NCBI RefSeq assembly: GCF_003991905.1
Contig: NZ_RSCL01000029.1
Coordinates: 50,463-89,212 of the forward strand
Direction: 5' to 3'
Length of the DNA: 38,750 nt
From: Dulcicalothrix desertica PCC 7102
Lineage (GTDB): Bacteria; Cyanobacteriota; Cyanobacteriia; Cyanobacteriales; Nostocaceae
In this document: one piece after another, positions 24,266-32,766 of the stretch
Layout: every line of letters starts with the position of its first letter
How positions within the stretch are numbered: the first letter of the stretch is position 1
Position numbers and translations under genes: made by a program
The notes under the pieces: generated by a model
What the model saw: only the letters and a program-made list of their open reading frames with translations
What the model was told of the DNA's origin: nothing
The model's database searches: none

Positions 24266-25459
24266 ATGATTCAAATAAAGCCATCAATCCAACATAAATC
24301 AAATTGTCCACATTGCAAAACATCGCTAAAGCAACAGGAGCTTCTTTGGCAGGGTATGTTCATTTGCGCGAAATCAGTTTGTCCTAACTGCGATGCTCAA
24401 ATAATCGAAGATGTAAAAGTAGGGCATGGTAATTATTTTCATTACCAGATTGATACCGATAAATCTTTGATTTTTGGTGACAAGATGGGTAAAAACTGGT
24501 TAGGTAGATTGTTGCTAAACTCTTTGCATAATCCTCAGTTTGAGAATGTAAAAATTGTGAAGGAGGTTTTGAAAAAGTCTGATCAGGTAATTATCTTAAA
24601 TTGTATTGATTATTTATATGGGCACTGTCTGTTAAAGCTGCTAAATGCTGATAAACATTTACGTGAAAACCGTGAATATGGTGTAGTTGTCATTGTTCAA
24701 AAGTTTATGAGGTGGATGGTTCCAGAAGGAGTATCAGAAATCTGGACGGTAGATATACCTTTGAGAAAAGGAAATAATTATTTTCCCAGCTTGGATAATT
24801 TTATACAAGAAGAAATTAAGAGATTTAACGAAGTTCTTTTAAGCAGAGCATATTCCCATCCAGATGGATTTAATATTACTAATTACACTAGAGTTAAAAA
24901 GCATGATTTTAGCCAAGATGATTTTAGAGTAACATTCATTTGGCGTGAAGACCGTATTTGGTTTCATTCTTTTCTTCAAAGAATTCTGATTAAGCTAAAG
25001 TTGACACGTATTGCCCTTCCAATTCAAAATTGGAAAGTGCAAAGACTACTTAAAAAACTTCGCTCTCAGCTTCCTACAACAGCAAAGTTTACAGTTACAG
25101 GTTTGGGAACAACAACTAAGTTTCCTAATTGGATTGAAGATTTGAGAGTTGAAGGGTTTAACGAGGAGAAAGAAAGATTTACATGTGAAATTTATTCTGA
25201 AAGCCGTTTAGTAATTGGTGTACATGGTTCCAATATGTTGCTGCCATCTGGTCATGCTGGTATGACTATAGATTTGATGCCTAACCAAAGATGGGAAAAC
25301 ATCATACAAGATGTCCTTTATCAAGAGAAGGATTTGAGATTAGCATCTTTCCGATATCGTTATTTTCCAGTAGAAACCAAACCTAGCATCATAGCAAATA
25401 TTGCATCGTCAATGTTATTGAACTTTTCCTATTTTAACTCACTCATGGCTACCAAATAA
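24266..25459 (+). CDS. Putative GT61-like glycosyltransferase with N-terminal zinc ribbon
   Basis: This protein has 397 residues. The N-terminus carries Cys14-x2-Cys17, Cys34 and Cys39-x2-Cys42, the pattern of a zinc ribbon. The C-terminal part includes RLVIGVHGSNMLLPSGHAGMTIDLMP, which resembles the VHGSxxTNMLFMPPG acceptor/donor motif of GT61 (DUF563) glycosyltransferases. The middle (about 60-270) is not recognised. A zinc ribbon joined to a GT61-like domain is unusual. The gene follows the DUF268 gene closely, probably in the same operon, and is followed by a gap of about 190 bases with no clear terminator. The glycosyltransferase assignment is moderate. Confidence 0.6.
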   Translation: MIQIKPSIQHKSNCPHCKTSLKQQELLWQGMFICAKSVCPNCDAQIIEDVKVGHGNYFHYQIDTDKSLIFGDKMGKNWLGRLLLNSLHNPQFENVKIVKEVLKKSDQVIILNCIDYLYGHCLLKLLNADKHLRENREYGVVVIVQKFMRWMVPEGVSEIWTVDIPLRKGNNYFPSLDNFIQEEIKRFNEVLLSRAYSHPDGFNITNYTRVKKHDFSQDDFRVTFIWREDRIWFHSFLQRILIKLKLTRIALPIQNWKVQRLLKKLRSQLPTTAKFTVTGLGTTTKFPNWIEDLRVEGFNEEKERFTCEIYSESRLVIGVHGSNMLLPSGHAGMTIDLMPNQRWENIIQDVLYQEKDLRLASFRYRYFPVETKPSIIANIASSMLLNFSYFNSLMATK

Positions 25460-25646
25460 GCTAAATTTTACTAATACACTTCAGTATTATCACTGCCAAA
25501 AAATTAAGTGCTACATATATTTCAGTGTTTTCTCGGTATGTTCGCAGTACTTAAGTAAATTAAATTTTACTAATCCGTAAGTTGGCTATGCCGCACCTAC
25601 GTGGTTTAGAAGTAAGATAATATTTTTGTATTAATAGTAAAAAGAA

Positions 25647-26987
25647 ATGATTCATGATTCTTTGCAGTTACCTATAGCAAACAGTAATAAAAAAGGTTTG
25701 ATTTATTACTGTATGTGGGTATGGTCATTATTAATTACAGCAAGTGTTGTTTTATCGCCTAGACTTGGTGAGAGTGGTTTTTTAAAGTATATCCGTATAG
25801 ATGATATTCTGTTCCCAGTGACGGCAGCTGCTACACTAGTATTACTTTACTCTCTTCGTCCAATTAAAAAAATAATTGTGGCATTTTTATATTTGTATTC
25901 ATTTAATGCAATAGTTTTACTGGTGACACATTCTTCCGGCTTAAACAATGTTACATTACTTGAAAAATCATTACCATTTTTGAAAAATATACAGTATTTA
26001 ATATATTTTTGTTTCGTTTTTACATTTGCTTATAGAATTAGCAATCTAAAGAATTATCAGCAAGTAATTACAAGCATTTTTTTGTGTTTTATTCCAAATT
26101 TATTCTATGGTTTATTTCAAGTTAGTACATTTAATTTTTCTGGTTATTACGGTTTAGGGATTCTTAATGAGATTAGTCCTACACTTGCTGGCTCTGTTTT
26201 TTATTTTTCTATAATTATTTGTAATTTGATTGCTTTAATTGAACCAAAGGGAAGTATAAAATGTTTTTGGGCATTTCTGGGAATAGTTAACTTTATATTT
26301 GTTGCATTAGCTGGTTCTAGAGGCGCCTTTTTAGCTTCAATAGCGTACTATGTCATACTAATTTCACATCAGATAGTAAATATTAGAACTCTTATAAAAC
26401 CATTTGGAAAAACAATTCTATCCGTTATTATATTATTTTCATTAGTCTGCTTTACTTTCTTAGTAATAATTCCTTCTTTTAACACTGGTTATGGAGGAAT
26501 TAATGAAATATTGAATCAGTTGCCAAATAGATATTTGGAGTTAAACCCAACAAATATAGAAGGCGAAGCAAGACTTGATAATTGGACTAATGTACTTTCT
26601 ATGTATGCAGGGACTGTAAATAGTTTTCCATTACTAGCTTTATTTGGCTTAGGTTCAGGTGGTACTTATGAAATATTTGGCGTTTTAATGAATGCGGCTG
26701 ATAGTCAGTTTGTTTATGTAATAGTCACCGGAGGGTTGATAGGTTTTTTATTGTACCTTAACGCTTTATCTAAATTATATGCATTTAAAAAACATAAAAT
26801 ACCAAATAACTTTTTAGGTTTGAAGCAAACATTTATATCACTCTTTTGGTCTTTTATTGTTTTTTCTATTTCGCAAGAAGTGTTTAACCTTTCTAAAACT
26901 GGAGGATTATTTTGGATAATGTCTGGACTGTTACTTGGAGTTATTTGTAAACAAACTAAACTTAATCAAACTTTTCCTATAATATAA
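25647..26987 (+). CDS. Wzy-like O-antigen/exopolysaccharide polymerase
   Basis: This 446-residue protein has about 10-12 membrane segments. The motif ALAGSRGAFLAS (near residue 225) is typical of the Wzy/O-antigen ligase family, and a large loop after it (about 285-335, with NRYLELNPTNIEGEARLDNW) is the usual periplasmic loop. A later FGLGSGGTYE segment fits. It would join flipped repeat units into long chains in the periplasm. It starts at ATG 25647 after an AAAAGAAATG context with a weak ribosome binding site. It is followed 10 bases later by a glycosyltransferase, so the two are probably one operon. Confidence 0.8.
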   Translation: MIHDSLQLPIANSNKKGLIYYCMWVWSLLITASVVLSPRLGESGFLKYIRIDDILFPVTAAATLVLLYSLRPIKKIIVAFLYLYSFNAIVLLVTHSSGLNNVTLLEKSLPFLKNIQYLIYFCFVFTFAYRISNLKNYQQVITSIFLCFIPNLFYGLFQVSTFNFSGYYGLGILNEISPTLAGSVFYFSIIICNLIALIEPKGSIKCFWAFLGIVNFIFVALAGSRGAFLASIAYYVILISHQIVNIRTLIKPFGKTILSVIILFSLVCFTFLVIIPSFNTGYGGINEILNQLPNRYLELNPTNIEGEARLDNWTNVLSMYAGTVNSFPLLALFGLGSGGTYEIFGVLMNAADSQFVYVIVTGGLIGFLLYLNALSKLYAFKKHKIPNNFLGLKQTFISLFWSFIVFSISQEVFNLSKTGGLFWIMSGLLLGVICKQTKLNQTFPII

Positions 26988-26997
26988 GACAGAACAA

Positions 26998-27762
26998 ATG
27001 TATACCGTTGATATAATTACATTGACAAAGAATTCAGAAGATTCAATAAAGGCAACTTTGTTTAGTGTTAGCTCTCAAAGCTATAAACATATAAATCATA
27101 TTATTATTGATGGTAGTTCCGAAGATAAAACTATAGACAGTATCCATGAATTCAATCATGAAAAAAATTGTTTTATACATCAACAGTCAGGTATTGGAAT
27201 TGGTAACGCATTCAATAATGGTTTAAAAAAATCATTTGGTGATTTAGTTATTTTTTTAAATTCAGGAGATATATTTATTGATAAAGATGTAGTTACTAAA
27301 ATAGTTGATTCTTATTCAATGTATCATTGGCTTTGGGCTTTTGGAGAAACAATATCAGTTAGTCGTAAAGGATATTTCAAAAGGTATATTAAACAGTACG
27401 ATAGTTGGACACAAGAATTATTTTTATATGGTAATCCCATTTGCCATCAATCTACTTGCTTTTCTCAGGAGATTTTAAAGAAAGTTGGTTTATATAATGA
27501 AGATGTTCCTCTGGAAATGGATTATGAATTTAATATTAGAGCTTCCTTAATATCTGAGCCATATCTTCTAGAATTTCCTATCTCGTATTATGACACTTCT
27601 GGAATATCTTCTGTAAAAGTTTTTAAGAGTTTTAAGATACATCAACAAATTCGCAAGAGATATTTTTTTAACACTCCTTTTCAAAATTTAAGAATTAGTA
27701 CTATTTGTCTAATTAAAACGGTAAAACGTTTTATAATGATACCAATTAAGCAATATTTATGA
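26998..27762 (+). CDS. Family 2 glycosyltransferase
   Basis: This 254-residue GT-A protein starts VDIITLTKNSEDSIKATLFS, followed by HIIIDGSSEDKTIDSI and VIFLNSGDIFIDKDVV, the NSGD form of the metal-binding motif used by glycan-cluster GT2 enzymes. YGNPICHQSTCFSQEIL and the EMDYEFNIRA block near 180 complete the acceptor part. It would transfer a sugar to the growing lipid-linked unit on the cytoplasmic side; donor and acceptor are unknown. Its stop overlaps the next start by four bases (ATGA), so translation is coupled. Length is normal for the short WcaE-like branch. Confidence 0.9.
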   Translation: MYTVDIITLTKNSEDSIKATLFSVSSQSYKHINHIIIDGSSEDKTIDSIHEFNHEKNCFIHQQSGIGIGNAFNNGLKKSFGDLVIFLNSGDIFIDKDVVTKIVDSYSMYHWLWAFGETISVSRKGYFKRYIKQYDSWTQELFLYGNPICHQSTCFSQEILKKVGLYNEDVPLEMDYEFNIRASLISEPYLLEFPISYYDTSGISSVKVFKSFKIHQQIRKRYFFNTPFQNLRISTICLIKTVKRFIMIPIKQYL

Positions 27763-28889
27763 ATTACAATCCTTCCGTTACAATTGCTATACCTGCCTAT
27801 AATGAAGCTTCTAATATTGAACATCTTATTAGAGGCTTCCTGAAAACAAGTTATCCTAACTTGGTAGAAATCTTTATAGCAGATGGTGGCAGTACAGATT
27901 GCACACAAGATATTGTCAAACGTATTTCTCAAGAAGACTCACGAGTAAAATTATTACAGAATACTTTCAAAATTCAATCTGCTGGACTGAATTTGATGTT
28001 ACAGCAATGTAGTGGGGAAATATTTTTGCGGGCAGATGCTCATTCAGATTATGCACCTGATTATATTGAAAAATGTGTAGAAGCATTACTGAAGTCTAAA
28101 GCTCTGAATGTTGGTGGCGCCCAACGTTTTGCTGCCAAAACTTCGTTTCAAGCAGGAGTTGCGCTGGCTTCTAAAAGTTTTTTAGGTAATGGAGGCGCCA
28201 AATACCGTAACCCCAACTACAACGGATATGCAGATACAGTTTATCTAGGATGTTTTTGGAGAAGCATTCTACTAGATATTTCTGGTTATAATCAGAGAGC
28301 AACTCACAATGAAGACGCGGAATTAAATCTACGACTCTCTAAATTTGTTTTTGATAATCAAATAACTAACCAAGATGCAGAACTGAATCAAAGACTATTG
28401 AATGAATCTCTTAATGCAGTTTATATAAGTTCTGATATTTATGTATGGTACTATCCAAGAAAGAATTGGCAATCTTTATTTATTCAGTACTTTAAATATG
28501 GTAGAGGGCGTTATCTAACAAGTATCAAGCATAAAAATAGGTTTCAATTAAGAGGTAAGCTTCCATTTTTAGGCATTTCTAGTATAATAATTTTACTTTT
28601 ATTAGATTTGATATTTCCCGGCTTACATTTACCATTTATAGAACTGGCGCCTTCTACTTTAATATTACCTTTTATTGAAAGCTTTCGTGTTGCTAAAAAA
28701 TTTAATAAGACATTTATTTCCGAAATATGGCGAGGCAATCAAAAGCAAGTTCCTTCGTTTATATGCCGATGGTTCTTTTGCGCTATCACTTTATTAACGA
28801 TGCCTACTGCTCATTTTGCTGGATTTGCCTATCAAATGTTTCAAAGCGAATCGTCTGAAATAATTTTAGATATTCCTTCGGCTATTTAA
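27759..28889 (+). CDS. Family 2 glycosyltransferase, ExoA-like
   Basis: This 376-residue protein has a GT-A domain starting VTIAIPAYNEASNIEHLIRG, IFIADGGSTDCTQDIV and GEIFLRADAHSDY, then VGGAQRF and the GNGGAKYRNP and ADTVYLGCFWRS blocks typical of succinoglycan-type ExoA enzymes. The C-terminal third has hydrophobic segments that would anchor it to the membrane. The acidic motif NEDAELNLRL (starting at 28308) is repeated 60 bases later as NQDAELNQRL, a 20-codon partial duplication not normal for the family; one copy probably serves as the catalytic-site motif. It closes the plus-strand operon and faces a minus-strand glycosyltransferase across a hairpin. Confidence 0.9.
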   Translation: MNYNPSVTIAIPAYNEASNIEHLIRGFLKTSYPNLVEIFIADGGSTDCTQDIVKRISQEDSRVKLLQNTFKIQSAGLNLMLQQCSGEIFLRADAHSDYAPDYIEKCVEALLKSKALNVGGAQRFAAKTSFQAGVALASKSFLGNGGAKYRNPNYNGYADTVYLGCFWRSILLDISGYNQRATHNEDAELNLRLSKFVFDNQITNQDAELNQRLLNESLNAVYISSDIYVWYYPRKNWQSLFIQYFKYGRGRYLTSIKHKNRFQLRGKLPFLGISSIIILLLLDLIFPGLHLPFIELAPSTLILPFIESFRVAKKFNKTFISEIWRGNQKQVPSFICRWFFCAITLLTMPTAHFAGFAYQMFQSESSEIILDIPSAI

Positions 28890-28941
28890 TTATCGTTGCT
28901 TAGACTAATCAGGACTTATAATATTTTCGCTCTTGGTTATC

Positions 28942-29002
28942 GGTGCGTGACTGCTACAAATCTTATCACTACGTTCAGATTTTTTCATAGCAGTCACGCA
29001 CC
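28942..29002. terminator. Hairpin between convergent glycosyltransferase genes
   Basis: GGTGCGTGACTGCTA (28942-28956) and TAGCAGTCACGCACC (28988-29002) are perfect 15-base inverted repeats around a 31-base spacer, just beyond two converging stops (28889 and 29006). The position fits a bidirectional terminator. The words GGTGCGTGAC also occur in dispersed cyanobacterial repeats, so it may be a repeat recruited for this use. Confidence 0.75.
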
Positions 29003-29005
29003 CTA

Positions 29006-29986
29006 CTATTTTGCTTCAACTGTGGATAAAGACTGATATTTTTTTGTTTTGTATCCAATTAATGATTGTATTTTTTTATTATAAAACAACCAATAAAACA
29101 TCAGTCTTCTATATACCCTAAATAATATTAATCGATTGTATAATAAGTTATGGGTAAAGTTATCGGCTTTTTCATTACGAATTATAAACTGAGGATGCTT
29201 TAATGGAAAACTCATTTCTTCTATTGGGACGTTAGCCAGAACAGTAGTAGAATTTAAGGTGTGAGTTGCTTCAGAACAAAATCCAATATTAGATACTAAA
29301 TTTTTATTTGGTAAGATGCTTAAACCATTTTGTAGCCAGCAAGTAAGTAACCAGGCATAATCCCAAGTATCAATTTTTCCTTCATATGTGGCTTGAAAAG
29401 TGTCAAACCAATATTTAACAGATGTAGGGTCTTTTAATATATCTTTAAGATATCCTTGATTTTTAACTTGATTCCATGATGTCATATTAACATCATAATA
29501 CTGCCAAGCTCTTCTCCAAGTAGCCCAACCCCACCAGTGAGTATAACGGGAAAAATAATAGTCATCTTGAGTGCGAGTTCTACCAAACTGAAAATTATTA
29601 CCAGAAATTACCATTATTCGATTATCATAACGATATTTTTCCAGTAATTCTTCACAGAAGTTAAAGAAAGTTGGATGTGGTAAGCAATCATCTTCAAGAA
29701 TAATTGCTTCTTCAACATTTTCAAAAACCCAATTTAAGCCGCTAGATACTCTTAGTTTACAACCTAAGTTGGTATCTGAATAATTAGTTAAGATTTCGCA
29801 TTCCCAATCTACTCGCTTAATTATTTCGCGAGCAGCATAACACTTATCTGCTTCACCAGGTACATTAGATCGAGGACCATCAGCAACCACTAATAGTTTA
29901 GTCGGTTTAGCTTGACGAATCGCTTCAAAAACTTTCTCTGTAGTTTGAGGACGTTTAAAAATAAAAAAAGCAACTGGAGTTTTCAT
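29006..29986 (-). CDS. Glycosyltransferase, family 2-like
   Basis: This 326-residue protein starts TPVAFFIFKRPQTTEKVFEA, then LLVVADGPR, NLGCKLRVSSGLNWVFEN and AIILEDDCLPHPTFFNFCEE, where EDD is the metal-binding acidic motif, and RYTHWWGWATWRRAWQYYD later. This set marks a GT-A family common in bacterial polysaccharide clusters and related in layout to GNT-I-like enzymes. Donor and acceptor are unknown. It is transcribed opposite to the GT2 pair, 87 bases after galE on the same strand, so it may be the last gene of a minus-strand unit with galE and the phosphoglycosyl transferase. Confidence 0.85.
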   Translation of the reverse strand: MKTPVAFFIFKRPQTTEKVFEAIRQAKPTKLLVVADGPRSNVPGEADKCYAAREIIKRVDWECEILTNYSDTNLGCKLRVSSGLNWVFENVEEAIILEDDCLPHPTFFNFCEELLEKYRYDNRIMVISGNNFQFGRTRTQDDYYFSRYTHWWGWATWRRAWQYYDVNMTSWNQVKNQGYLKDILKDPTSVKYWFDTFQATYEGKIDTWDYAWLLTCWLQNGLSILPNKNLVSNIGFCSEATHTLNSTTVLANVPIEEMSFPLKHPQFIIRNEKADNFTHNLLYNRLILFRVYRRLMFYWLFYNKKIQSLIGYKTKKYQSLSTVEAK

Positions 29987-30073
29987 AATTAAATTCTCTG
30001 AGCTAGATTAATGTAAAATCAGATATTGTCGCAATACGGTTATTATGTGTTTGCTGCATAAGTTGTAAATATA

Positions 30074-31135
30074 TCAAAATAAAATATTTACTTTGTTTAA
30101 TTCTTGTTGACGATACAGTCTCTTTGCTATGGCTTTTATAAGCGGATGTTTGGCGCCATTACTATCGCGTCTAATTTCCCAGAATAAACTGGTACGCACA
30201 ATAGTATCCAAGTCATCATAACAAGGCGCCCATCCCAATACTTCTCTAATCTTCTTCGCACTCGCAGTTACACAAGCAGGGTCTCCAGGGCGCCGTTCGC
30301 ATTCAAGTACAGCAAAATCAACTCCCGAAATAGCCTTTACACAGTCAATTACTTCACGAACGCTGTAACCTTGACCATATCCACAATTTAAAACCTGGCT
30401 TGAATTTCCAGCTTCCAAATACTGCAATGCGGCAATATGTGCTGAGGCAAGGTCTTCAACATGGATATAGTCACGAACACCAGTACCATCAGGTGTTGGA
30501 AAATCAGTACCGAAAATCCTAACACCTGGTTTACGTCCGAGTGCTGCATCACACGCCGCGCGTATTAAGTGTGTGGCATTCGGGTTCATTTGCCCAATTC
30601 TTCCACCTGGGTCGGCGCCTGCTACATTAAAATAGCGCAGTATAACATGACGTAAGTTAGAAGCTCGACTTTGGTCTTGAATTAACCACTCGCTCATTAA
30701 CTTTGAACGTCCGTAGGGGTTAATAGGAAGAGTTGGAGTTTTTTCTGTAACTGGGTTTTGCTGTGGTTCACCGTATATAGCAGCAGTACTAGAAAAAATT
30801 ATCTGGTTAACACCGAACGTTTCGCATACTCGGAGTAAGTTTAGTGTGTTGCGGGTATTATTCGCATAGTAATCAAGTGGGTTTACTACCGATTCTGGAG
30901 CAATCAAGCTTGCTGCAAAATGTAAGACAGCACTAAATTTATGCCGTGCGAACATTTTATATAAACGTTCAATATCAGCCAAATCGCCAGTAATGAGTTC
31001 ACCGTATAATACAGCAGCAGCATTGCCCGTTGAGCAGTTATCGTAAACTACAATATCATAACCAGCTTCACCAAGTTGACGAACAACATGGGAACCAATA
31101 TAACCAGCTCCACCTGTAACTAATACTTTTTTCAT
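30074..31135 (-). CDS. galE: UDP-glucose 4-epimerase
   Basis: This 353-residue short-chain dehydrogenase-type enzyme has an NAD-binding GGAGYIGSH at residues 8-16, the SSTA block (115-118) and catalytic Tyr141/Lys145 in NPYGRSK. The AASLIAPESVVNPLDYYANN and GVRDYIHVEDLASAHI blocks identify GalE rather than a related dehydratase. It interconverts UDP-glucose and UDP-galactose in the cytoplasm, supplying galactose for the glycan made by the surrounding genes. It lies between the phosphoglycosyl transferase gene and a glycosyltransferase, all on the minus strand, with a 10-bp-arm inverted repeat just upstream. Length is normal. Confidence 0.95.
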   Translation of the reverse strand: MKKVLVTGGAGYIGSHVVRQLGEAGYDIVVYDNCSTGNAAAVLYGELITGDLADIERLYKMFARHKFSAVLHFAASLIAPESVVNPLDYYANNTRNTLNLLRVCETFGVNQIIFSSTAAIYGEPQQNPVTEKTPTLPINPYGRSKLMSEWLIQDQSRASNLRHVILRYFNVAGADPGGRIGQMNPNATHLIRAACDAALGRKPGVRIFGTDFPTPDGTGVRDYIHVEDLASAHIAALQYLEAGNSSQVLNCGYGQGYSVREVIDCVKAISGVDFAVLECERRPGDPACVTASAKKIREVLGWAPCYDDLDTIVRTSLFWEIRRDSNGAKHPLIKAIAKRLYRQQELNKVNILF

Positions 31136-31163
31136 TAGACCTTCCGATTTGTTCTTAAATATT

Positions 31164-31219
31164 GGGACGGGTTCACAAAGATTTTTAGTTTATTACTGAG
31201 ATATCTGTTAACCCGTCCC
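31164..31219. repeat. Inverted repeat GGGACGGGTT ... AACCCGTCCC
   Basis: Perfect 10-base arms (31164-31173, 31210-31219) are separated by 36 bases in the gap between the phosphoglycosyl transferase stop and the galE start. It resembles a dispersed cyanobacterial repeat with GGGACGGGTT words. It could reduce read-through between the two genes. Confidence 0.75.
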
Positions 31220-31246
31220 TACGGTATCCAAAATCCAAAAATCGTT

Positions 31247-32428
31247 TTATCTGCCCTTACCTAATAACACAACGCGAATGGTTTTGAGTGCAATCACTAA
31301 ATCTAAAACAAGTGAGTAATGTTTGATGTAATAAAGGTCGTATGATAACTTTTCACGCGCGTCGTCTACCGATGCACCATATGGATACATAACCTGTGCC
31401 CAACCAGTAATTCCCGGCTTGATGCTGTAGCGCATTTTGTAGTACGGAATGGCTTCAGACAGTTTGACATCAAATTCCGGTCGTTCTGGACGCGGACCAA
31501 TCAAACTCATTTCACCGTTCAATACATTTACTAGCTGCGGTAATTCATCAATCCGAGTTAGTCGTAAGAATTTTCCTACAGATGTTACACGCGGGTCGTG
31601 TTCCATAGCCCATCGGGCGCCTAATCGTTCCGCATCTTGGTACATCGAGCGAAATTTGTAAACGCGGAAAGTTTGACCATTATATCCACTGCGTACCTGC
31701 GAGTAGAGTATTGAACCAGGACTGTTGAATTTAACAGCAATACCCGCTAATACCATTAATGGAGACAGCACAACTAAAAGTAAACTAGCAGCAATCACAT
31801 CAAGCACTCGCTTACAGATAAAGTGAAATTGACTTGAATTTAACTTAAATCCTTTAGCCAAAACAAACCAATTGTCATTAATTAAATTTAGTGGCACTTT
31901 ATACCATATTTTTTCGTAAGCGTCAGGTGATTTCTCTTCTAAATTAGGCGCCTGTGTAGTAACTGTCACATTATATAAAAGAGGCGAATTCTTTATATGT
32001 ATAACAGCTAGAAATCGAGTCAAAATTGCCCAGAGCGGAAATATGCCCAAGCTAGCAAGTAAAATACCTTGACTTAGCTGCCAGTTTTTTTCCCAAATGT
32101 TTGATAAGTAGATGAATGCAGCGCTGACTACGCTGACTATAACCAGACTAATAATGAATCTAAATCGCGTCCAAACAGCGGCAAATTGTAACTGCGAACG
32201 ATATCCATCAAATATATATAGCCCTATTAACCCTGATAACACTATTCCAGAAACAAAGGGATTAAACTGCTGGATGGGTACATTAAACTGCATCCACAAG
32301 ACAAATCCGACACTGATAAACACACCCGCTAAATCCGCTATCAGCAGAAATACCGCCAAAGTTGGTGGTACCGCGAACTGCGTAGGCAATGTCAAGTTTT
32401 TTTGGAAGTAAGTGGTATTTGCTGACAT
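31247..32428 (-). CDS. Polyprenyl-phosphate glycosyl-1-phosphate transferase (WcaJ-like)
   Basis: This 393-residue protein has about four N-terminal membrane helices (residues about 20-145), a short linker, then the phosphoglycosyl transferase core from about 205: [21 protein letters not shown] (re-entrant helix), [27 protein letters not shown] with the catalytic Asp-Glu pair, [10 protein letters not shown] and [10 protein letters not shown]. It starts glycan assembly by moving a sugar-phosphate onto undecaprenyl phosphate. The region between the helices and the core is shorter than the usual CoA-binding-like domain, and the whole is shorter than typical WcaJ proteins of about 460-480 residues. 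It is divergent from the co-polymerase gene at 32767. Confidence 0.92.
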   Translation of the reverse strand: MSANTTYFQKNLTLPTQFAVPPTLAVFLLIADLAGVFISVGFVLWMQFNVPIQQFNPFVSGIVLSGLIGLYIFDGYRSQLQFAAVWTRFRFIISLVIVSVVSAAFIYLSNIWEKNWQLSQGILLASLGIFPLWAILTRFLAVIHIKNSPLLYNVTVTTQAPNLEEKSPDAYEKIWYKVPLNLINDNWFVLAKGFKLNSSQFHFICKRVLDVIAASLLLVVLSPLMVLAGIAVKFNSPGSILYSQVRSGYNGQTFRVYKFRSMYQDAERLGARWAMEHDPRVTSVGKFLRLTRIDELPQLVNVLNGEMSLIGPRPERPEFDVKLSEAIPYYKMRYSIKPGITGWAQVMYPYGASVDDAREKLSYDLYYIKHYSLVLDLVIALKTIRVVLLGKGR

Positions 32429-32519
32429 CGTACTGATATCTAATCGTCGTTAGTACCTAGAGTTCCCAATTTTTTGCAAAAATCACACATAAAATATACA
32501 TTTAGCAAAATTTATGAAC

Positions 32520-32588
32520 AGAAACCGGGCTTCTTGCTAAAAATATTGCCATAAAACGTTGATTTTTCGTGACTGTTCCCCGGTTTCT
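32520..32588. repeat. Dispersed hairpin repeat, AGAAACCGGGCTT type, copy 2
   Basis: This is the second copy of the element at 837-904. It has GAAACCGGG (32521-32529) and CCCGGTTTC (32579-32587) arms and the shared core ATAAAACGTTGATTTTTCGT. The inner part of the arm is eroded (GGCTTC against GTTC). It lies in the divergent promoter region between the phosphoglycosyl transferase and the co-polymerase/kinase. Confidence 0.85.
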
Positions 32589-32766
32589 TAGGTGAAATAT
32601 TTGGAAAAATTTATAAAATACTTTCTTTTATCTTCAGAAAGAATATTACATACTATCAGTGTTGAGCATTAAGCAGATAGACTTCAGAGAATATACTGAT
32701 GCCTAATGTGTAAATACTGAAATATATTGACCTCAAATTTAAATTTTTTATTATCCCTATTTTCCT

